NCBI GenBank assembly: GCA_018381235.1 | Contig: JAGZSF010000007.1 | Location: 40,384-104,383 of the forward strand | Source of the DNA: Collinsella sp. | GTDB taxonomy: Bacteria; Actinomycetota; Coriobacteriia; Coriobacteriales; Coriobacteriaceae | Direction: 5' to 3' | Length of the DNA: 64,000 nt | Part shown: positions 48,438 through 57,064 of the stretch, piece by piece | How positions within the stretch are numbered: the first letter of the stretch is position 1 | Layout: each line of letters starts with the position of its first letter | Made by a program: the position numbers and the translations under genes | The notes under the pieces: model-generated | Seen by the model: only the letters and a program-made list of their open reading frames with translations | Told to the model about the DNA's origin: nothing | Databases searched by the model: none

Positions 48438-48640
48438 TGGACAGTTAGTTCAGATACGTATAAGGCGGCGGGCGTTCGAGGTGTTTCTAAGGGCCTCCGA
48501 GGGCGATTTGAAGATAATATATGCGGCGGTTGTACTCGAAAGCGATGAGCTTTGGGCAGTATGGCGTTCGCCGGGGAGCTCAGAAGGCTCCGAACGGACC
48601 TTTGGAGCTTTAAAAAATACGTATCTGAACTAACTGTCCA
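48438..48640. mobile_element. 203-nt terminal-inverted-repeat element (family M copy 3)
   Basis: Ends TGGACAGTTAGTTCAGATAC and GTATCTGAACTAACTGTCCA are perfect inverted repeats of 20 nt. The interior differs from the other copies. It lies upstream of the nuclease-like gene, 160 nt from its start; the remaining 48275-48437 shows nothing else. Confidence 0.85.
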
Positions 48641-48661
48641 GGGCGGATTAGCGAGGAATAG

Positions 48662-48692
48662 AAAAAGGGTCGGAAGCGAGCTTCCGACCCTT
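48662..48692 (-). terminator. Terminator after prs
   Basis: Perfect 12-bp arms AAGGGTCGGAAG/CTTCCGACCCTT; on the minus strand it ends in TTTTT. Confidence 0.9.
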
Positions 48693-48725
48693 AAAAACAT
48701 CAAAGATGATGCGATACGCGTTGGA

Positions 48726-49712
48726 CTACAGCGCGAAGTCGCCGCCGACGAGCGTGGAGACGGGCTCCTCGTGGTAAACGGCGGAGATGGCCTGAGCGAA
48801 CTCCTCGGCGACCGAGATGGTCTTGATCTTGCCGCCGACCTCGACGGGAATGGCATCGGTGACGACGCACTCGACGATGGGGGCATCGTTCAGGCGCTCG
48901 ATGGCCGGACCGGAGAAGATGCCGTGGGTGGCGCAGACGTAGATGTCGCCGGCGCCCATAGCCTTGAGCTCCTTGACGTTGGCGCACAGGGTGCCAGCGG
49001 TGTCGATCATGTCGTCGTTGATGATGCAGGTCTTGCCCTTGATGTCACCGATGATGCCCATGACCTCGGCGGCGTTGTGGCGCGGACGGCCCTTGTGGGC
49101 GATGGCCAGGTCGCAGCCGAGCATGTCGGACAGCTTCTTGGCGGCCTTAGCGCGACCCACGTCGGGGGAGACGACAACCAGGTTGTCGGTGTCGAAGTGC
49201 ATGTCGTTGTAGTACTGGCCAAACAGCGGCAGTGCGGACAGGTGGTTAACCGGGATATCGAAGAAGCCCTGGATCTGACCCTGGTGCAGGTCGAGGGTGA
49301 TGATGCGGTTGACGCCGGCGCGCTCGAGCAGGTTGGCGACGAGGCGGGCGGTGATGGGCTCGCGCGGGCCGGCCTTGCGGTCCTGGCGGGCATAGCCGTA
49401 GTGGGTGATAACGGCGGTGATGGAGCGGGCGGATGCGCGCTTGGCAGCGTCGGTGGCGATGAGCAGCTCCATGAGCATGTCGTTGACGTTGCCGCCGGCC
49501 ACGGACTGAATCAGGAAGACGTCGGCGCCGCGGACGGTCTCGTCGTAGCGGGCGTAAATCTCACCATTGGCGAACTGCTTTAGCGTAAGGCCCGAAAGCT
49601 CGACCCCAAGGTACTCAGCAATCTTCTGAGCGAGGGGACGGTTGGAGGAACCGGAATACACGCGGATGGACTTGCGCATATTCTCCGACTTCTCGGGATC
49701 ATTAATCGGCAT
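48726..49712 (-). CDS. prs: Ribose-phosphate pyrophosphokinase
   Basis: 328 residues. RVYSGSSNRPLAQKIAEYLG, the YARQDRKAGPREPITARLVA flexible loop (shortened) and the PRPP signature TCIINDDMIDTAGT are present. It makes PRPP for purines, pyrimidines, His and Trp, and thus feeds PurF here. GGAGAAGGG lies before the ATG. A 190-nt gap upstream holds its promoter and the glmU terminator. Confidence 0.96.
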   Translation of the reverse strand: MPINDPEKSENMRKSIRVYSGSSNRPLAQKIAEYLGVELSGLTLKQFANGEIYARYDETVRGADVFLIQSVAGGNVNDMLMELLIATDAAKRASARSITAVITHYGYARQDRKAGPREPITARLVANLLERAGVNRIITLDLHQGQIQGFFDIPVNHLSALPLFGQYYNDMHFDTDNLVVVSPDVGRAKAAKKLSDMLGCDLAIAHKGRPRHNAAEVMGIIGDIKGKTCIINDDMIDTAGTLCANVKELKAMGAGDIYVCATHGIFSGPAIERLNDAPIVECVVTDAIPVEVGGKIKTISVAEEFAQAISAVYHEEPVSTLVGGDFAL

Positions 49713-49853
49713 TACCCTTCTCCTTTATATCGAATGCCATATAGATGCCTTGTTGCATTGTAACCGCGCGACGGGGTTAATCGGGTCTTGATAACGTCTT
49801 TACCGTCAACGGACACGAACCGACCACTCATCCGGTTGCGCAGGTCACGATAG

Positions 49854-49886
49854 AAAAAGGAGCCGCCCCCATGGGAACAGCTCCTT
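49854..49886 (-). terminator. Terminator after glmU
   Basis: AAGGAGC/GCTCCTT arms with inner pairing; minus-strand reading ends in TTTTT. Confidence 0.7.
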
Positions 49887-49903
49887 AGATGCTTGGTAAA
49901 ACG

Positions 49904-51316
49904 TTATACCTCGTCGTCTTCGTGCAGACGGCGGCGGTAATCGGCGGCCCAGCCCTCAATATTTACCTGACGGGCACGGCCCAGACCGAGTGCGTCAGCC
50001 GGGACCGGCTCGGTGATGACGGAGCCGGCGGCCACGAGCGCGCCGTCGCCGATTTGAGCGGGTGCGACCATCATGGTGTCGGAGCCGATGAAGGCGTCCT
50101 TGCCGATGACGGTCTTGTGCTTGTGCACGCCATCGTAGTTGCAGGTGATGGAGCCCGCGCCCACGTTGACGCCGGAGCCCATGGTGGTGTCGCCGATGTA
50201 GGACAGGTGCGGCACCTTGGAGCCCTCGCCGATCGTGGACTTCTTGATCTCCACGTGCGTGCCGGCCTTGGATCCGTCGAGCATGTGGGTGCCCGGGCGC
50301 AGGTAGGCGCGCGGGCCGCAGTCGACGCCGTTCTCGATGACGGCCTCGATGGCGATGGTCTCATCGATGGTGCAGCCGCTGCCGACGGTGGTGTCGGTGA
50401 GGCGACTGTTGGGGCCGAGCTGGCACTCTTCGCCCACGGTGACGTGACCGATCAGATGCGTCTGCGGCCACACGACGGTGTCTCGGCCGATGACGGCATC
50501 GGGGCCGATCCAGGCCTGCGTGGGGTCGATGAACGTGACGCCCTCGGCCATCCAGTGCTCGTTGATGCGGTCGCGCGCGATGGCGGTGAGCTGCGCGAGC
50601 TGGATGCGGCTGTTGACGCCTAGGCCGTCGCGGTAGTCGTCGCAGTGGAAGATGGAGACCGCCTGGTCGTGACCCTTGAGGATTTCGAGCATGTCGGGCA
50701 GGTAGTACTCGGACTGCGCGTTGTCGTTGCCGATCTCGTTAATGTGGGCGGCGAGCTGCGCGCCGTCAAAGGCGTAGCAGCCGGCGTTGCACTCCAGCAG
50801 CGTGGCGGCCTGCTCGGGCGTGCAGTCCTTCTGCTCGATGATGCGCTCGATCTGGCCGTCGGCGCCCAGCTTGATGCGGCCGTAGCCAAAGGGGTCGGGC
50901 GGGGTCATGGTCATGACGGTGCAGGCGAGCTCGCCGGTGGCGACGGTCTGCGCGAACTTGGCGACGGTGTCGGCGGTGATGAGCGGCAAGTCGCCGTTGA
51001 GCACGACGACGGGGCCTTGCGTGATGCCGCAGGCCTCGAGCGCGACCTTCACGGCGTGGCCGGTGCCCAGGCGCTCGGTCTGCTCGACGCACTCGACCTT
51101 GGTGGCGCTGTTGGCGTAGGCGCCGTCGATCAGGGCGCGCATCTCGTCGGCGTGGCTGCCGATGACGACCACGACGCGGCTGCAGCCGGCCTTGATGGTA
51201 GCGTCGACGATCCACTGGACCATGGGCTTGCCCAGGATCTTGTGCGAAACCTTGCAGTGGTTCGACTTCATGCGGGTGCCCTCGCCGGCGGCGAGGATAA
51301 TTGCGGTTGCGTCCAT
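49904..51316 (-). CDS. glmU: Bifunctional UDP-GlcNAc pyrophosphorylase / GlcN-1-P acetyltransferase
   Basis: 470 residues. The N-terminal pyrophosphorylase starts MDATAIILAAGEGTRMKS; the C-terminal part is a left-handed beta-helix with hexapeptide repeats (IGRDTVVWPQTHLIGHVTVG) and the acetyltransferase region SYIGDTTMGSGVNVGAGSI. The enzyme makes UDP-GlcNAc for peptidoglycan. The ATG at 51316 has AGGAG upstream. The ORF can be read further upstream, but that part lacks homology. prs follows after 191 nt on the same strand. Confidence 0.96.
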   Translation of the reverse strand: MDATAIILAAGEGTRMKSNHCKVSHKILGKPMVQWIVDATIKAGCSRVVVVIGSHADEMRALIDGAYANSATKVECVEQTERLGTGHAVKVALEACGITQGPVVVLNGDLPLITADTVAKFAQTVATGELACTVMTMTPPDPFGYGRIKLGADGQIERIIEQKDCTPEQAATLLECNAGCYAFDGAQLAAHINEIGNDNAQSEYYLPDMLEILKGHDQAVSIFHCDDYRDGLGVNSRIQLAQLTAIARDRINEHWMAEGVTFIDPTQAWIGPDAVIGRDTVVWPQTHLIGHVTVGEECQLGPNSRLTDTTVGSGCTIDETIAIEAVIENGVDCGPRAYLRPGTHMLDGSKAGTHVEIKKSTIGEGSKVPHLSYIGDTTMGSGVNVGAGSITCNYDGVHKHKTVIGKDAFIGSDTMMVAPAQIGDGALVAAGSVITEPVPADALGLGRARQVNIEGWAADYRRRLHEDDEV

Positions 51317-51509
51317 GTGATCTCCTGTTACGTTATAGAGACGTGTGTTTGGAAACGATACACGGCGCAATATGATACCGCAGGCATATGATGAGCGCGT
51401 AACGATTGGCTCATGGCGGCCGATGTCGGTGCCGCCGGCGTGGCGTTTGCGCTGCTTGCGTGCGGCGTTGGCGGTGCTGCGGAGCTGTCGTTTGAGCGAG
51501 GGGACGGGG

Positions 51510-52403
51510 GTGCCCGTGGACAACATACAAGAGGAGTTTGGCGGCGAGCCCGTCGCGGCATTCTCGATGTCGCATCCGGCTGTGCCGGCCCTCTACATGG
51601 TGCTGACGCTGGGGCTCACCATGTTCTCGATGCAGCCGGTGCTGATTGCGCTGTCACTTGCGGGCGGGCTGGCGTATGGATTTGCGACGCGCGGGGCTGC
51701 CCGCACGCTGGGCGCACTCCGCTGGCAGCTGCCGGTGATTTTGATTATCGCGCTGGTCAATCCGCTGTTTAGCGCCTCGGGCTCGACGGAGCTGTTCCGT
51801 ATTGGCATGCGCGCGGTGTATCTGGAAAGCATGGTATACGGCCTGTGCATGGGCGGGCTGTTTGTGGCGAGCGTGCTGTGGTTTGAGGCCGCGGCGTCGA
51901 TGCTCGAATACGACAAGGTGCTCGCGCTGCTGGGCAATGCCGCACCGGTGATTGCGCTCATGATCTCGATGTGCATGAGGCTTATCCCGCAGTTTTTACG
52001 CCGCGGTCGTACGGTGCTGGCGGTGCAGGATGCGATTGATGTGCCGGGCCGCGCGCCCACCGATCCCGTGCGATCGCGCCTGCGGGCGTCGAGCGTGTTG
52101 ATGGGCTGGGGCATGGAAGATTCGCTGGAGCGCGCGGACGCCATGCGCTCCCGTGGGTGGGGCGCCGCGACGCGTCGAACGACGTATGCGCGGTATCGGC
52201 TGGGGCGCGGCGATGTTGCCGCGCTGGTTGGACTTGCGCTGTTTGGCATGGCCACGACGGCAGTGGCGTGGACTGCGACGATGCAGTATTCGTTTTACCC
52301 GCAACTATCGGTGCCGGCGCCGTGGCTGGGCTATGTCGTGTACGCTGCCTGGATGATGCTGCCTTGCGCGTCGCACGCGATTGATGAGAAGAGGTTTGGC
52401 TGA
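51510..52403 (+). CDS. ECF transporter T component (EcfT)
   Basis: 297 residues from GTG 51510, with five to six TM helices. The protein has the EcfT coupling helices with an A-R-G-like motif (ADAMRSRGWGA) and the preceding MGWGMEDSLERA. EcfT links the ATPases to the S component. The start is uncertain: GTG 51510 follows GAGGGG; GTG 51516 and ATG 51567 are alternatives. Its stop overlaps the ATPase start (ATGA). Confidence 0.82.
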   Translation: MPVDNIQEEFGGEPVAAFSMSHPAVPALYMVLTLGLTMFSMQPVLIALSLAGGLAYGFATRGAARTLGALRWQLPVILIIALVNPLFSASGSTELFRIGMRAVYLESMVYGLCMGGLFVASVLWFEAAASMLEYDKVLALLGNAAPVIALMISMCMRLIPQFLRRGRTVLAVQDAIDVPGRAPTDPVRSRLRASSVLMGWGMEDSLERADAMRSRGWGAATRRTTYARYRLGRGDVAALVGLALFGMATTAVAWTATMQYSFYPQLSVPAPWLGYVVYAAWMMLPCASHAIDEKRFG

Positions 52404-54046
52404 TGGCTCGGTTGGATAGGAGCTCGGCGGCGGGTGTGGCATATGGCTCGGCCGCGCCGGCGATTGAGGTGCGAGGCCTTAGTTTTGCCTATCCCGGGGC
52501 CGAGGCACCGGTGCTCGAGGGGCTTGATTGGCGTGTTTCCCAAGGTGCGTTTGCACTGCTTGTTGGCGGTACCGGTTCGGGCAAGTCGACGCTGCTGTCG
52601 CTGCTCAAGCCCGAGATCGCGCCGGCGGGTACGCGCTCCGGCGAGCTGCGCGTGCTGGGCGAGCCCGTCGCCGACATGGATGTGCGGGCATCGGCGGAGC
52701 GCGTGGGCTATGTGTTCCAGGATCCCGAGAACCAGATCGTGTGCGAAACCGTGTGGCACGAGATGGCGTTTGGCCTGGAAAACTTGGGGCTAGCACGTGA
52801 TGAGATGCGCCGTCGCGTAGCTGAGACCAGCTATTTCTTTGGGCTGGAAGATTGGCTTCACCGCGATACTGACACGCTTTCGGGTGGTCGCAAACAGTTG
52901 CTGTCGTTGGCGGCCGTTCTGGCGTTGCGCCCGCGCGTGCTGCTGCTCGACGAGCCCACGTCTCAGCTTGATCCGGTTGCGGAGAAGAATTTCCTGCACG
53001 CGCTGTTTCGTGTGAATCGCGAGCTGGGCTGCACGGTTGTTGTGGCGACGCATCAGCCGCGGCCGATGCTCGAGTATGCGACGTGTACGTACCGGATTGA
53101 GGGCGGTCGCGTGCGCGAGGTGGCGGATATGTCTTCTTTGGGACGCCGAGAATCGCTGTTTTCCGATGACATGTTGGGGTGGGGTGCCATCCGATGTGCA
53201 AAAAACGGAGTATTCAGCAGGCGTGAGGACAATTTGGGTTCTCTGGAGCCGCCCGGGGACGTATCGAGCGCGAAAAAAAGTTCGGAATTGGACAAATCGT
53301 CCGAATTTGTGGCGCAAACGTCGCTCGAGAACGGTTCGGAAGCCTTCTCGCGCACGGATGGAAGCAGAATACTCCAAAAAATGCACGGCGGGTCGGCTAC
53401 CACCCTGTCGGAAGGCTGGTTTCGCTACGATCGCGCGGGCGGTTGGGTGCTGCGCGGGCTCGATGTGACATTTTCAGCCGGTGCGGTGCATGCGATTGTG
53501 GGCGGTAACGGCTGCGGCAAGTCGACGATGCTCTCGGTCCTGGCCAAGACGGCTAAACTGCAGCGTGGCCGCATGGTGCGTGGGACGGCTTCGGCGGCGC
53601 TGCTGCCACAGAATCCCAAGGCATTGCTGGTCGCCGAAACGGTGCGCGACGAGCTGATGGAATGGGCTTCGACCTGCGGATACGACGAGGCCGCAGTACA
53701 GGAGCAGACAGCGCGTCTGGGCCTGGCGGGCTTGGAGGCGCGTCACCCGTACGATCTTTCGGGCGGTCAGCGCCAGCTGCTTGCGTTGGCAAAGCTGCTG
53801 TTGATTGGTCCGGAGTTGCTGCTGCTTGATGAGCCCACCAAGGGCCTTGATCTGACAAGTCGCTGTATTATCGCCCGAGCCCTGCGCGAGCATGCGCAGG
53901 CCGGCGGCACCGTCGTCATTGCCACGCACGACTTAGACTTTGCCGAGCAGGTGTCCGATGACGTCGCCATGATGTTCGACGGCGAGATCGCCTGCATGGA
54001 GCCTCCTGCAGATTTCTTTGCCGACAACGTGTTCTACAGGGCGTGA
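52403..54046 (+). CDS. ECF transporter double ATPase (EcfA-EcfA fusion)
   Basis: 547 residues with two ABC ATPase domains. The first has GGTGSGKST, Q-loop VFQDPENQIV, LSGGRKQ and LLLDEPTSQLDP; the second has GGNGCGKST, LSGGQRQ and LLLDEPTKGLDL. The linker (about 250-335) is unusually long, polar and Ser/Lys/Glu-rich, and at DNA level it is a palindromic element (53196-53386). The protein powers uptake of a vitamin or metal with EcfT and the S component. Confidence 0.9.
   Translation: MARLDRSSAAGVAYGSAAPAIEVRGLSFAYPGAEAPVLEGLDWRVSQGAFALLVGGTGSGKSTLLSLLKPEIAPAGTRSGELRVLGEPVADMDVRASAERVGYVFQDPENQIVCETVWHEMAFGLENLGLARDEMRRRVAETSYFFGLEDWLHRDTDTLSGGRKQLLSLAAVLALRPRVLLLDEPTSQLDPVAEKNFLHALFRVNRELGCTVVVATHQPRPMLEYATCTYRIEGGRVREVADMSSLGRRESLFSDDMLGWGAIRCAKNGVFSRREDNLGSLEPPGDVSSAKKSSELDKSSEFVAQTSLENGSEAFSRTDGSRILQKMHGGSATTLSEGWFRYDRAGGWVLRGLDVTFSAGAVHAIVGGNGCGKSTMLSVLAKTAKLQRGRMVRGTASAALLPQNPKALLVAETVRDELMEWASTCGYDEAAVQEQTARLGLAGLEARHPYDLSGGQRQLLALAKLLLIGPELLLLDEPTKGLDLTSRCIIARALREHAQAGGTVVIATHDLDFAEQVSDDVAMMFDGEIACMEPPADFFADNVFYRA
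53196..53386. repeat. Palindromic element inserted in frame in the ATPase gene
   Basis: 191 nt bounded by GTGCAAAAAACGGAGTATTC (53196-53215) and GAATACTCCAAAAAATGCAC (53367-53386); GGAGTATTC and GTGCA are inverted repeats while both sides carry an A run. Inside, TTCGGAATTGGAC and GTCCGAATTTG form a hairpin. It codes for the polar linker without breaking the frame. Confidence 0.65.
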
Positions 54047-54050
54047 TGGG

Positions 54051-54764
54051 ATGACGGATTATCGCGCCTCGCGCCTACTCACAAAAATGGAGATTCCGCT
54101 GCTCCTGGCGGTGCCGGCAGTGATGGCTGCGGCGTTACTGGTGGGCATTGAGCAGGCGGCGCTTGCCATGCTGGTTGTAGTGGCGCTCGTGCTCGCACTG
54201 TTCTTTGCGGGCTACGAGACCTCGCGCCCGGGCCTGCGCCAGATCATGCCCACGCTGGTGCTGGCGGCGCTGGCCGCGGCGGGCCGCATCCTGTTTGGGC
54301 CCATTCCCGATTTTAAGCCCGTGAGCGCCATCGCCATTATCGCGGGTGCGACACTTGGCCGTCGCAATGGTTTTATGGTCGGCGCGTTGGCAGCGCTGAC
54401 CAGTAATTTCTTTTTTGGACAGGGCATGTGGACGCCGTGGCAGATGTATGCCTGGGGTCTGGTGGGCTATATCGGTGGCGCACTGGCGCATGCGGGCGCG
54501 TTTGACCGCGCCGATGGAACCGTGCGAATGCCGGCTCTGTTGGCGTATGGCTTTGCCTCGGGCTTGCTGTATGGCGTCGTGATCAACGCGTATGACATCA
54601 TCGGTTTTGTGCAGCCGCTCACCTGGGCAGGCGCCGTAGCGCGTCTTGCTACGGCGGTGCCGTTCGACATCATGCATAGCCTCGCGACCTGCGTGTTTTT
54701 GGCCGCTCTGTACAAGCCCTGGTGTCGCCGCATCAACCGCGTCGTCGTGAAGTACGGGCTGTAG
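54051..54764 (+). CDS. ECF transporter S component (substrate unknown)
   Basis: 237 residues with about six TM helices. LAAAGRILFGPIPDFKPVSA and IIAGATLGRRNGFMVGALAA (N-terminal half) and the following aromatic FFFGQGMWTPWQM are typical of S components that bind vitamins. The substrate cannot be read. Starts 4 nt after the ATPase stop; third gene of the T-AA-S operon. Confidence 0.85.
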   Translation: MTDYRASRLLTKMEIPLLLAVPAVMAAALLVGIEQAALAMLVVVALVLALFFAGYETSRPGLRQIMPTLVLAALAAAGRILFGPIPDFKPVSAIAIIAGATLGRRNGFMVGALAALTSNFFFGQGMWTPWQMYAWGLVGYIGGALAHAGAFDRADGTVRMPALLAYGFASGLLYGVVINAYDIIGFVQPLTWAGAVARLATAVPFDIMHSLATCVFLAALYKPWCRRINRVVVKYGL

Positions 54765-54805
54765 TGGTGGTTGCGCCGGGGCGAGAATCAATACTACCTT
54801 GGTGT

Positions 54806-54969
54806 CATATCAAAACTATGCCGGTTTACGGGGCTGGATTGACGCAGACCGACCATACCGACATTTTTCGATAATAGACGAGCCGTCTACCTGCGGCTCT
54901 GTTATTTCGGAATTGCGTATGGTTGGGGGTTCGCGATTCTGCCCCGTAAACCGGCATAGTTTTGATATG
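54806..54969. mobile_element. 164-nt element with 29-bp perfect inverted ends
   Basis: Left end CATATCAAAACTATGCCGGT to GGGGC (54806-54834), right end the exact complement (54941-54969). Nested inside are CCGACCATAC/GTATGGTTGG and a hairpin GAGCCG/CGGCTC. No ORF; MITE-like. Confidence 0.75.
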
Positions 54970-55053
54970 GCCGGCATATATTGCTGTCGCCACTGATCTC
55001 AGAGGGCCGAAAGGATCCGTTTCCCCGTCCCTAAGCGGTCGCTGGGGATGCCC

Positions 55054-55213
55054 GCCACGAAACCAGCCCATCTACTACGTTTAGCTTGATACCCCCGACC
55101 ATGACCGCGTTTTATGAAAAACCGCAGGCTTTCTACCTGCGGTTTTCTTTTTGCGTTGTTCGCTGTGGTTGAGGGTGGTGGCTTAAACGTAGTAGAAGGG
55201 CCAGTTTCGTGGC
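55054..55213. repeat. Imperfect 30-nt inverted repeat around a terminator
   Basis: Arms at 55054-55083 (ending TCTACTACGTTTA) and 55184-55213 (starting TAAACGTAGTAGA) match at 27 of 30 positions. The terminator hairpin lies between them. Confidence 0.65.
55114..55153 (+). terminator. Terminator-like hairpin in the element
   Basis: GAAAAACCGCAGG and CCTGCGGTTTTC pair (7-nt loop), then TTTTT. No gene directly upstream explains it. Confidence 0.7.
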
Positions 55214-55285
55214 AAGTGGGCCACGTGGATGCCCTCGCGAGGTGAAAATGACCCCTTTTCCTCCGTCCCCGGGGGATCATGGGGG

Positions 55286-56104
55286 TTAGAGCTCCAGGGC
55301 GAGGGTGACGGGGCAGTGGTCGCTGCCGAAGATGTCGCCGCGGATGCCGGTGCCGCGTACGTTGCCGGCGATTGCGTCGCTTACCAGGAAGTAGTCGATG
55401 CGCCAGCCTGCGTTGTTCTTGCGGGCATTAAAGCGGTAGCTCCACCAGCTGTAGACGCCCTCGACGTCGGGGTTTGCCGCGCGCCAGGTGTCGGTAAAAC
55501 CGGCGTCGAGCAGCTCGGTAAACTTGCCGCGCTCCTCGTCCGAAAAGCCGGCGTTGCCGCGGTTGGACTTGGGGTTCTTAAGGTCGATTTCCTCGTGCGC
55601 CACGTTAAAGTCGCCGCAGGTTACGACGGGCTTGCCGGTCTCGCGCTCAAGCACGCTCAAAAAGCCGCGATAGGCATCGTCCCAGGCCATGCGTACATCG
55701 ATGCGCGCGAGCTCATTTTGGGCGTTAGGCGTGTAGACATCCACAAACCAAAACTTGTCGAACTCGAGCGCGCAGACGCGGCCCTCGGTTGCGGCCTGGG
55801 CGACGAGCTCGGTCGCTTCGCCCTCGCTAGCGTAGGGTAGCAGCGCATCGGCGTGCAGCGTGCGCAGCGGTTCCTGGCGGCTAAAGACCGCAGTACCCGA
55901 ATAACCTTTACGCTCGGCGTAGCTCCAGGTTTGGTGATAACCGGGCAGGTCGATATCGACCTGGCCCTCTTGCAGCTTGGTCTCCTGGAGCGCCAGAATA
56001 TCGACGTCGAGTTCTTGCGCGATCTGAATAAAGCTCGGGTCCTTTTTGAGCACGGCGCGCAGGCCGTTGACGTTCCACGAGGCGAAAGTGTAAGTCTGGG
56101 GCAT
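55286..56104 (-). CDS. xth: Exodeoxyribonuclease III (AP endonuclease)
   Basis: 272 residues. ASWNVNGLRAVLKKD, LQETKLQEGQVD, VTCGDFNVAHEEID and GSDHCPVTLAL are the metal-binding and catalytic motifs of the ExoIII/APE family. The enzyme cuts at abasic sites and degrades 3' ends. It is monocistronic and divergent from the sirtuin gene. Confidence 0.95.
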   Translation of the reverse strand: MPQTYTFASWNVNGLRAVLKKDPSFIQIAQELDVDILALQETKLQEGQVDIDLPGYHQTWSYAERKGYSGTAVFSRQEPLRTLHADALLPYASEGEATELVAQAATEGRVCALEFDKFWFVDVYTPNAQNELARIDVRMAWDDAYRGFLSVLERETGKPVVTCGDFNVAHEEIDLKNPKSNRGNAGFSDEERGKFTELLDAGFTDTWRAANPDVEGVYSWWSYRFNARKNNAGWRIDYFLVSDAIAGNVRGTGIRGDIFGSDHCPVTLALEL

Positions 56105-56217
56105 GGTGTCCTTTCGACGGGGTTGGCAGGCTTAAGATTAGCGCAACAGGGGCGGGGCGGAGTCCGCGAGTGATGGTGCAAACGCCGCCGTCCCTAAGAC
56201 ACGGACGGAGGACATAT

Positions 56218-56970
56218 ATGACGCAGGCAATATCGGACCCCAAACAGGCCTCCGCCGCGCTGGCGGAGCTGTTCGAAACCCATAGCCACGTGGTCTTCTT
56301 TGGCGGCGCGGGCGTTTCCACGGCAAGCGGCATTCCCGATTTCCGCAGCGTGGACGGTCTGTATCACCAGCGGTTTTCCTATCCGCCCGAGACTATGCTC
56401 TCGCACAGCTTCTGCGAGGCGCATCCGGCGGAGTTTTTCGACTTCTACCGGACCAAGATGATCGCCCTTAACGCCAAGCCCAACCACTGCCATGCCAAGC
56501 TGGCGGAGCTGGAGCGCGCCGGCAAGCTCGACGCCGTGGTGACGCAAAATATCGACGGCCTGCACCAGATGGCCGGCTCGCAGCGCGTGTTCGAGCTGCA
56601 TGGCTCGGTCCACCGCAATATCTGCCAGACGTGCGGCGCGGTCTACAGCGCCGAATGGATTTGCTCGCGCGAGCACGAGGATGCCGCGGGCGTGCCCGTG
56701 TGTCCTGCGTGCGGCGGTCGCATCAAGCCCGATGTGGTCCTCTACGAAGAACCGCTCGATGAGCGTGTGCTTACCGGCGCCATTGCTGCCATCGCTGCAG
56801 CCGACGCCCTCGTCGTGGGCGGAACCTCGCTCGTAGTGTATCCGGCGGCGGGCCTCACGCGTTACTTTACCGGCGATACGCTGGCCATTTGCAATTTGGC
56901 GCCCACCGATCAGGATGCAAATGCCGACCTGCTGATTTCTTGCGACATCGCGGGCGCGTTTGCGTTCTAG
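56218..56970 (+). CDS. NAD-dependent protein deacylase (sirtuin)
   Basis: 250 residues. GGAGVSTASGIPDFRS, TQNIDGLHQMAGSQRVFELHG (catalytic His; shortened), a zinc set (CQTC ... CPAC) and the end VGGTSLVVYPAAGL are complete. It removes acyl groups from lysines with NAD. The ATG at 56218 has GGAGGA upstream; the earlier in-frame ATG has none. Confidence 0.95.
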   Translation: MTQAISDPKQASAALAELFETHSHVVFFGGAGVSTASGIPDFRSVDGLYHQRFSYPPETMLSHSFCEAHPAEFFDFYRTKMIALNAKPNHCHAKLAELERAGKLDAVVTQNIDGLHQMAGSQRVFELHGSVHRNICQTCGAVYSAEWICSREHEDAAGVPVCPACGGRIKPDVVLYEEPLDERVLTGAIAAIAAADALVVGGTSLVVYPAAGLTRYFTGDTLAICNLAPTDQDANADLLISCDIAGAFAF

Positions 56971-57064
56971 CCCGCGCGCGCGGATACAATAGAAAGACTG
57001 ATTGCAAAGCGACCCCGCCGTCAGCGCCCGAGTGCGGCGGCGCGGGCATTTTAGGAGGATGTTC

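Larger units (their letters stand above)
54765..55285. other. 520-nt stretch with two inverted-repeat elements and a terminator
   Basis: No gene is convincing. Holds the 164-nt element (54806-54969), an imperfect 30-nt inverted repeat (55054-55213) around a terminator, and GC-rich DNA before the xth 3' end. Confidence 0.6.

Noticed and set aside
51332..51510. Cobalamin or other vitamin riboswitch before the ECF operon
   Set aside because: The leader is GC-rich with a hairpin near 51416-51440, but no conserved riboswitch box could be recognised.
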